Shown: piece after piece, positions 57,890 to 64,000 of the stretch | How positions within the stretch are numbered: position 1 is the stretch's first letter | How the letters are laid out: each line of letters opens with the position of its first letter | Source: Berghia stephanieae | Taxonomy: Eukaryota; Mollusca; Gastropoda; Nudibranchia; Aeolidiidae | Assembly: GCA_034508935.3 (NCBI GenBank) | Contig: CM067453.1 | Span: 33,969,754-34,033,753, forward strand | DNA length: 64,000 nt | Reading direction: 5' to 3' | Program-made: the position numbers and the translations under genes | The notes under the pieces: model-generated | Database searches by the model: none | What the model was told of the DNA's origin: nothing | What the model saw: the letters and a program-made list of their open reading frames with translations, nothing else

Positions 57890-58440
57890 TCTTGAAGACA
57901 TTAGAAAATCAGATTGATCATGGCAAACTGCAGCGCGTTCAAAATCAAGCGGCAAAATTAGTTTTGTAAAGGAAAAAAAGTGATTATGTCACACCTTTGT
58001 TTTGGACTCTACATTGACTCCCTGTTAGATTTAAGATTACATATAATTTTGCTGTAATGTGCTATAATCATATTAATGAAACCTCCTGCCTATATATCAG
58101 ATTTGATAAGTGTTTACATTCCCTCACGCTCTTTAAGATCAAACTCTCAATAACGATTATGCGTTTACATTCCCTCACGCTCTTTAAGATCCAACTCTCA
58201 ATAACGATTATGCGTTTACATTCCCTCACGCTCTTTAAGATCCAACTCTCAATAACGATGATGCGTTCCTAAAAAAGGATCTAAGAACTATGCTGATCGT
58301 ACATTTATTCATGCTGCTCCCGCTGTCTGGAATTCTTTAGCATTCAGTGTCAGGAGCGGGATTGTGGATTCCCAGTCACCTTTTAAAAAGAAATTAAAAT
58401 CTCATCTGATGAGAAGCTCACTATATTAAATAAAACATCC
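57890..58440 (+). pseudogene. LINE relic (CR1-like C-terminal part) with an internal in-frame repeat
   Basis: Reads KLQRVQNQAAKLVL, stop, RKKSDYVTPLFWTLH, VRFKITYNFAVMCYNHINET, later AAPAVWNSLAFSVRSGIVDS and FKKKLKSHLMRSSLY, stop. This is the usual end of CR1-like polymerases. A 51-bp segment is repeated three times (58112-58265), adding 17 residues each time (HSLTLFKIQLSITIMR). Confidence 0.75.
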
Positions 58441-58619
58441 TTTTAATAAGATATACTGGACTCAAAATCATCTTATACACGCGACATAACACCAGTTGGA
58501 GGCTGTCGAACACGAATAGTATACGAATTTAAATTGATTTGAAGAATTAGAAGAACTTTTAAAAGAAGTGAAGAAATACTTACATGTCGCTGAAATACAC
58601 ATGTTTTAGGGGAACGACA

Positions 58620-59219
58620 GTGCTATAAGATAAAATGATAGAACGAGATAATAGACAGTTATATGAGATAAAAAGATATCACGATATAATAGACAGTTCT
58701 ATAAGATACAATGTTAGAACGATATAATAGACCGTTCGAAAAGATAAAATGATAGAACGATATTATAGACAGTTCTATGAGATAAAATGATATAACGATA
58801 TAATAGACAGTTCTATAAGATAAAATGATAGAACGATATAATAGACCGTTCGAAAAGATAAAATGATAGAACGATATAATAGACATTTCTATAAGATAAA
58901 ATGATAGAACGATATAATAGATCGTTCGAAAAGATAAAATGATAGAACAATGTAACAGGCAGTTTTATAAGATGTACCGATACAACAATATAATAGACTG
59001 TTCTATAAGATGTACTGATACAACAATATAATAGACTGTTCTATAAGACAAAATGATAGAACAATATAATAGACTGTTCTATAAGATAAAATGATAGAAC
59101 AATATAATAGACCGTTCTATAAGATAAAATGATAGAACAATATAATAGACCGTTCTATAAGACAAAATGATAGAACAATATAATAGACAGTTCTATAAGA
59201 AAATGATAGAACAATATAA
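58620..59219. repeat. 38-bp minisatellite, about 15 units
   Basis: Unit AAGATAAAATGATAGAACGA + TATAATAGACAGTTCTAT, variable. Two sub-types alternate (CAGTTCTAT and CCGTTCGAA). It is cut by the LINE at 59220 and appears to resume at 63987 (AATATAATAGACAG) at the window end. Confidence 0.9.
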
Positions 59220-59421
59220 ATAATAATAATAATAATAATGCTGAAAACTTATATAGCGCTATAACTCCGAGACACCAGACTCTAAGCGCTTAAATTACAA
59301 ATTACTTTGGCTGAAACATACTCATTCACACACACAAGCACACACACACACACACACACATACACACACACAACACAACACACAACACAAACCAAACCTA
59401 TCTTGCTTCTCATACCATCTA

Positions 59422-60860
59422 CTAAAATCGAAACAAATATGTTTTAAGCGAACGTTTAAAAATAGACAAAGATTCTTTTTCACGAATGCTCTGCGGTAAG
59501 GCGTTCCAAATAGAGGGTCCGAAATGAGAAAAGGATCTCATTCCAGCATTTTTCCGAATTCGAGGGACAACTAGTTTTGTGGAATCACTGGCCGAACGTA
59601 AGGGGCGGGGTTTTGAATATCTTTCAATTAGTTCTGAAAGGTAGGAAGGGCAGTACCTTCAAGACAACGATACACTAAAACACAAGCTTTGAATTTAATT
59701 CTTTTCTCAACAGGCAGCCAATGCAGGTCATGAAGTAGAGGTCCGGCAGAGTCGCACCTACGCTTCATAAATACTAGTCTGGCAGCGCTGTTTTGGACAA
59801 TCTGAAGACGTTTCAGATTGTATTGCGAAACGCCAAACAACAGAGCATTACAATAATCCAATTTCGATAGTACGAGGGACACAACCAGGTGCTTGGTCAC
59901 ATCCTCAGATATGAACCGTCTAATGGAAGCAATCTTTTTTAGTTGGAAAAAGAGAGATCTAACCAAATTATTAACCTGATGCTCCATCGACAGTCCAGAG
60001 TCTAAGAATGTGCCAAGGTTTTTCACTTTGTCAACAATTTGAATAGAGGCATCCCCTAACTTCAAATCTGTTTCACTTTTCCACTTCCTGTTCCCCACAT
60101 ACAGCACCTCCGTCTTATCATCATTCAGTTTCAGTCTGTTCTCATTCATCCATTTCTTAACACTTTGGATACAATTTTTACTATTGGCTGATACTTCTTG
60201 TAAATTTCTCATATTGGAAACGCAGTACAATTGCGTATCATCAGCGTATTGATGGTAAGACAGACCAAAACTTCTGATGATTTTAGACAGAGGGCCAACG
60301 TACAAAACAAAAAGAACGGGTCCAAGTACTGAACCCTGGGGAACCCCACAATCAAGAAAGATTTCCTCCGATCTATATTCATCCACCGTAATAATCTGTT
60401 TACGATTAAACAAATATGACCTAAACCAATCAAGCGCTGCACCAGACACGCCATAAGTAATTTCAAGACGTTTGAGAAGAAGATTGTGATCAATAGTATC
60501 AAAAGCAGACGATAGGTCAAGCAAATTCAGCAAAGAACATGAACCATTGTCTATAACAGAGAGGAGATCATTAACAACCCTAACAAGTGCGGTTTCCGTC
60601 GAATGATGTTGCCTATAAGCAGACTGAAATTTTTCTTCAAGACAATTATTTTTAAGATGAGACAGTAATTGTTTCAAAACAAGCTTTTCTAAGATCTTAG
60701 AGAGAAAAGGAAGATTAGAGACAGGGCGATAGTTTTTTAAGTTCTCTTTATCGAGATCAGGTTTTTTCAAAAGGGGTTTGACATGAGCAACTTTGTAAAT
60801 GTCTGGTACAGCACCTGACTGCAACGAATTATTAACAATACATGTAAATGGTGTTAAAAT
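59422..60860 (-). pseudogene. CR1/L2-like reverse transcriptase
   Basis: Long open frame (398 codons, to 59628) with NYRPVSNLPFLSKILEKLVL, FQSAYRQHHSTETALVRVVN, LLDLSSAFDTIDHNLLLKRL, CGVPQGSVLGPVLFVLYVGP and the YADD box at about residues 193-196. The end (YLSELIERYSKPRPLRSAS, SFSHFGPSIWNALPQSIRE, FKRSLKTYLFRF) is in the next frame after LPT, one base short in a CC run near 59640. At the 5' side an A8 run near 60875 breaks the frame from the linker (TAILKK to CIDVILTPF). Confidence 0.88.
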
Positions 60861-60864
60861 TACA

Positions 60865-61344
60865 TCAATGCATTTTTTTTAAAATGGCAGTATTTAAGGG
60901 GTCTAAATCACAAATTTTAGTTGGAGACGACATAATGCAATCACGTAAGTCAGCTTCAGTAATCTTTGAAAAATGTGTTAACGAATCACCATGAAACTTG
61001 TCAAATGTTGTAGGGATCGATTCAGACGAGAGTTCCTTCCTGATGGTATCCGTTTTTTCTTTAAAATATTGACCAAAGCGAGTTGGTAGATCTGCACGAT
61101 CGATTAAAGATGGGAGAGCTGGTTGCGTCTGTTGTCCCAGCAGTTCCTTGGTCAAGGCAAAGAATTGTCTCGAACGTCCCACGTTTTTGAGGCTTTCTTC
61201 ATAGAATTTCTTTTTGGCCCTGAAATTGACGGCTTTTGCATCATTTCTAGCCGCGATGTATCGCTTCTTATCGACAGCATCTCTGGACTTGAGCCATTTT
61301 CTTTCTGCCCGTCTCCTGGCTAATCCATTCAATTTTATTTCGGT
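60865..61344 (-). pseudogene. LINE linker between endonuclease and reverse transcriptase
   Basis: Reads TEIKLNGLARRRAERKWLKS, DAVDKKRYIAARNDAKAVN, RQFFALTKELLGQQT, then ITEADLRDCIMSSPTKICDL. The RRRAERKWLKS string is standard in the CR1/L2 linker. It continues from the endonuclease end (RRQAPWYN) on the other side of the RTE insertion. Confidence 0.85.
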
Positions 61345-61355
61345 ATTATACCAGG

Positions 61356-62465
61356 TATAATATTATTCGGTATTATATTATTGACTATTCAAAAGCCTTT
61401 GATAAAGTACAACACGAAAAACTATTCAAAATTCTATCATCCTTGGACATTGATGGTAAAGATTTAAGAATATTACGGAATTTGTACTGGGAACAAGAAG
61501 CAGCAATGCGTGTTGACAACGAACTAAGCAGTTTTACACCTATTAGAAGAGGAGTTAGGCAGGGGTGTGTTTTGTCTCCAGATTTATTCAACCTCTATAG
61601 TGAAATGATATTAAGAGATATCGAACATAAGAAGGGGGTGTGTATTGGAGGAAAGAATGTAACAAATCTGAGGTATGCAGATGATACGGTTCTACTGGCA
61701 GAATCTGAACATGAACTACAAGAATTACTTGATGTTGTAGTCAGGAGTAGTGAAAATATGGGACTGGAACTGAATATATCTAAAACAGAATGTATGACGG
61801 TATCTAAAAATAATAACCCACCAGCCTGTGTAATAACAAGCAGAGGACAAACAATACAACAAATTGAATGTTTCAAATATTTAGGCTTCAATGTAACATC
61901 CAATGGAAAATCAGATTGTGAAATAAAGAAAAGAATAGGTATGGCGAAGAATGCATTCAACCAGCTGCATACAATTATGAAAAACAGGAATATTAGCATG
62001 AAAACAAAAATCAAAGTCCTGGATTGCTATGTACTGTCTGTGCTGCTATATGGTTGTGAGAGCTGGACCATAAACAAGACCATGGTTAAAAGACTGGAGG
62101 CAGTGGAAATGTGGTTTTACAGAAGAATGATGAGGGTGTCATGGATGGAAAGGAAAAGAAATGAAGAAATTTTAGAAATGGCAAACAGAAAAAGATCACT
62201 GATAACAAAAATCATCAAACGCCAAATGGAATTTTTAGGACACATTATCCGCCACCCTGGTTTGGAAATACTCGCCTTGACTGGAAAGATGAATGGAAAA
62301 AGAATAAGAGGAAGACAAAGAATAACGTATTTGAAAGGGATAAGAACTTGGACAGATGAAGCTGAGAAAGGTGGCGCTGCTTTAATAGAATTGGCAAGAG
62401 ATAGATCAGCTTGGCGGAAGATGACCTCCGACGTCTGCTTCAGATATGGAACTACATGAGATGAG
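61356..62465 (+). mobile_element. RTE-like LINE, 5'-truncated, inserted in the CR1/L2-like LINE
   Basis: Perfect 11-bp target duplication attataccagg (61345-61355 and 62466-62476). After about 25 bp of filler (TATAATATTATTCGG...) the frame reads YSKAFDKVQHEKLFKILSS, RRGVRQGCVLSPDLFNLYSE, NLRYADDTVLLAESE, then LLYGCESWTINKTMVKRLEA and MWFYRRMMRVSWMERKRNEE. The ORF from 61443 is open for 338 codons to its own stop (GTT, then TGA/TAG region at 62459). The SKAF-to-end frame has no break, so this copy is young. Confidence 0.92.
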
Positions 62466-62479
62466 ATTATACCAGGGTG

Positions 62480-63361
62480 CTTGACGTCTCACTTTTACTG
62501 CTCTAGTTGTTAAGGGAGCATGCTTGTCCACCGAACCAACAATTGACTCGTGGAGACCATTCGCATCATGTTTATTTTTAACGTTATGGTCAAGGTCTTG
62601 TTTAAAAATGTTCATGTTTATATTCTTCAAATTACGAGATGTTATCATCTTTTTTACTTCGTGCTTCATTGGAAATAAAACGCAAAACACAATTAAATGA
62701 TGGTCAGAGATTAATTTATCAATATTTGAGACAGATGAAGAGAGAGAATGTTCAATGTCTGTAATGACATGATCTATTGTGTGGCCATGGTTGTTTGTAG
62801 GACCGCTTACAAGTTGAATATAGTTGTTTGTGTCAATAATCTCCCGAAATACTTTCGATTCATTTTTGTTTCCGAAATAATCAATGTTAAAATCACCCAT
62901 AAAAATATTATGCTTTTTGTTAATGGATTGCATTTACATAAATTCTCCGAACTCAGATAAAAAATCAATTGTTGATATTTGTTTTGTTGGCTTGGTGGTG
63001 GGCGGTAGACACAGTGAAACGACTTTTTAAAATTATTTTCATGAATGGCAAATCCAGCGTATTCAAAACTTCTAAAATTATCATGGTGAAATGATATCTT
63101 GTCAAAGAGTGACAAGTTGTAAATAATTGCAATACCACCTCCTTTCCTCCCAATGCGTGGAAATGATTTAATACAAAAGCCTTCGGGTGTAATTGCTTTC
63201 ATAATTGGATCATCATATGAATGATTAAGCCATGTTTCCAAGATGACAAAAATATTAATTTTATGATCTTCAATAATGTCGATTATGTCTTGAGTTTTAT
63301 TACGACACGATCTAACATTTAGTAATCCAATTTTTAAACTGGTATGATCACTACGTGCAGG

Positions 63362-63405
<44 letters not shown>

Positions 63406-63796
63406 GCTCAAGACGGTGCTGTTGCTGCGAGTTGTTGTCATGGTGGTCGTTAATTTCATACTGACTGTCACGGACAGTGTTGACATTTGACAAGGAACGG
63501 TGAGGATTACTCATTGAAGTGATTAGATTGGATGGGGGACGAGTGTTGATAAATTGAAGCGAGGATCGAGGTCGTAGGGGGAGCGGGCGTGGGGTTGGCC
63601 GATGACCAATGACGGTGGTTATAGGGCGTTGTTTTCGTCTACCCCCTCTGAGTCTGTTCACAAAATTAGTATTATAAATAGATCGATGTACACGGTAGTT
63701 GTTAAAAGTTGTAAAATATAGCACAGTGAATAAAGTTTCCAATATGGCTGTAAACAAATAGCAGTTTAAAACTATGTTCGACTTTGGAAAATCCAT
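62480..63796 (-). pseudogene. CR1/L2-like LINE 5' ORF: N-terminal region and AP-endonuclease
   Basis: From ATG 63796: a hydrophobic start (NCYLFTAILETLFTVLYF), basic Arg/Pro-rich region, a poly-Gln stretch of about 18 (63359-63405), then the endonuclease: LKIGLLNVRSCRNKTQDIID, FVILETWLNHS, RKGGGIAIIY, VYRPPP. After a one-base shift near 62975 and an in-frame TAA near 62934 it continues NIFMGDFNIDYFGN, NNHGHTIDHVITD, DKLISDHHLIVFCV. Catalytic words (N-RS, ETWL, GDFN, SDHH) are all present. Confidence 0.85.
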
Positions 63797-63986
63797 ACTT
63801 AAATTTTAAAATTTTAGAAAAATCCTCTGTTAGAAATCGTTAAAATGTATATCAATAAAACCACAAGACTATCACAAATCAGATGGTATTAAAATCCAGG
63901 CGAAATGTCAGATAAAAATCACTCAAAACACGTAAATGAAAGAGCCAACAAAAACAAGACTCGCCGGTCAGGCGTGTTACAATACA

Positions 63987-64000
63987 AATATAATAGACAG
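63987..64000. repeat. Minisatellite resumes at window end
   Basis: AATATAATAGACAG matches the 38-bp unit of 58620-59219, supporting insertion of the LINE inside that array. Confidence 0.65.

Larger units (their letters stand above)
59220..63986 (-). mobile_element. CR1/L2-like LINE, nearly full length, with nested RTE insertion
   Basis: Minus strand. The 5' end is at about 63986, with a roughly 190-nt leader and ATG at 63796. 3' end: AAGCGCTTAGAG, then GCGCTATATAAG, then ATT repeats at 59220. Candidate target duplication aatataa (59213-59219, 63987-63993). Order: N-terminal region, AP-endonuclease, linker, reverse transcriptase, C-terminal domain ending YLFRF at 59422. Few breaks, mostly single-base changes in homopolymers. 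The 1110-bp RTE fragment at 61356 splits the linker. Confidence 0.88.

Overview
The window is animal nuclear DNA. It is AT-rich, gene-poor and very dense in repeats. One host gene is recognised with confidence: xylulokinase (XYLB), on the minus strand from 37406 to 15185. It has 11 coding exons that I could place by homology and splice sites, spread over 22.2 kb. The summed exons are 1614 nt against an expected 1617 nt, about 538 aa, close to the remembered length of animal xylulokinases. Part of a second, unrecognised host gene lies on the plus strand (exons 2423-2515 and 6481-6553, ending in a stop codon). The mix of many tRNA-headed SINEs, CR1/L2-like, Rex1-like, RTE-like and RNase H-bearing LINEs, and many TIR elements suggests a marine invertebrate, but nothing in the sequence fixes the phylum.

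Layout. 1-7 kb: 3' end of the unknown plus-strand gene, with a hAT-like element and other repeats in its intron and a tandem duplication of its last exon end around a foldback MITE. 7-15 kb: no host gene; MITEs, tRNA-derived SINEs and a roughly 535-bp poly(A)-tailed retroposon family (called retroposon-E here). 15.2-37.4 kb: XYLB, whose introns hold five repeat families, two pieces of an RNase H-bearing LINE, a solo LTR, minisatellites and a 400-bp GA tract. 37.5-43.8 kb: a large inverted-repeat-ended structure whose left end lies about 95 bp upstream of the XYLB start codon. It contains a 1.9-kb diverged palindrome and a short ORF resembling the N-terminus of a Mutator/ZSWIM-type transposase. 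44.0-45.2 kb: a long degenerate trinucleotide array. 46.9-51.3 kb: a minus-strand Rex1-like LINE split by a plus-strand RNase H LINE with an 11-bp target duplication. 52.4-58.4 kb: LINE relics, arrays, SINEs and retroposon-E copies. 58.6-64.0 kb: a 38-bp minisatellite that contains an almost full-length CR1/L2-like LINE, itself split by a 5'-truncated RTE LINE with an 11-bp target duplication.

Main points of interest. (1) A 53-bp minisatellite in XYLB intron 7 looks derived from the 3' end of exon 7 plus its splice donor. (2) Two SINE families share their 3' tails with two different LINEs in the same window, which suggests partner pairs. (3) Retroposon-E has defined ends and target duplications but no tRNA-like head that I can see. 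(4) XYLB is short by exactly one base in three exons, two of them in C4 runs, while all splice sites and the rest of the protein are well conserved; this looks more like consensus error than gene death. (5) A perfect 90-bp palindrome sits in the XYLB 3' UTR. No viral genes, CRISPR arrays, rRNA genes or convincing functional tRNA genes were seen.
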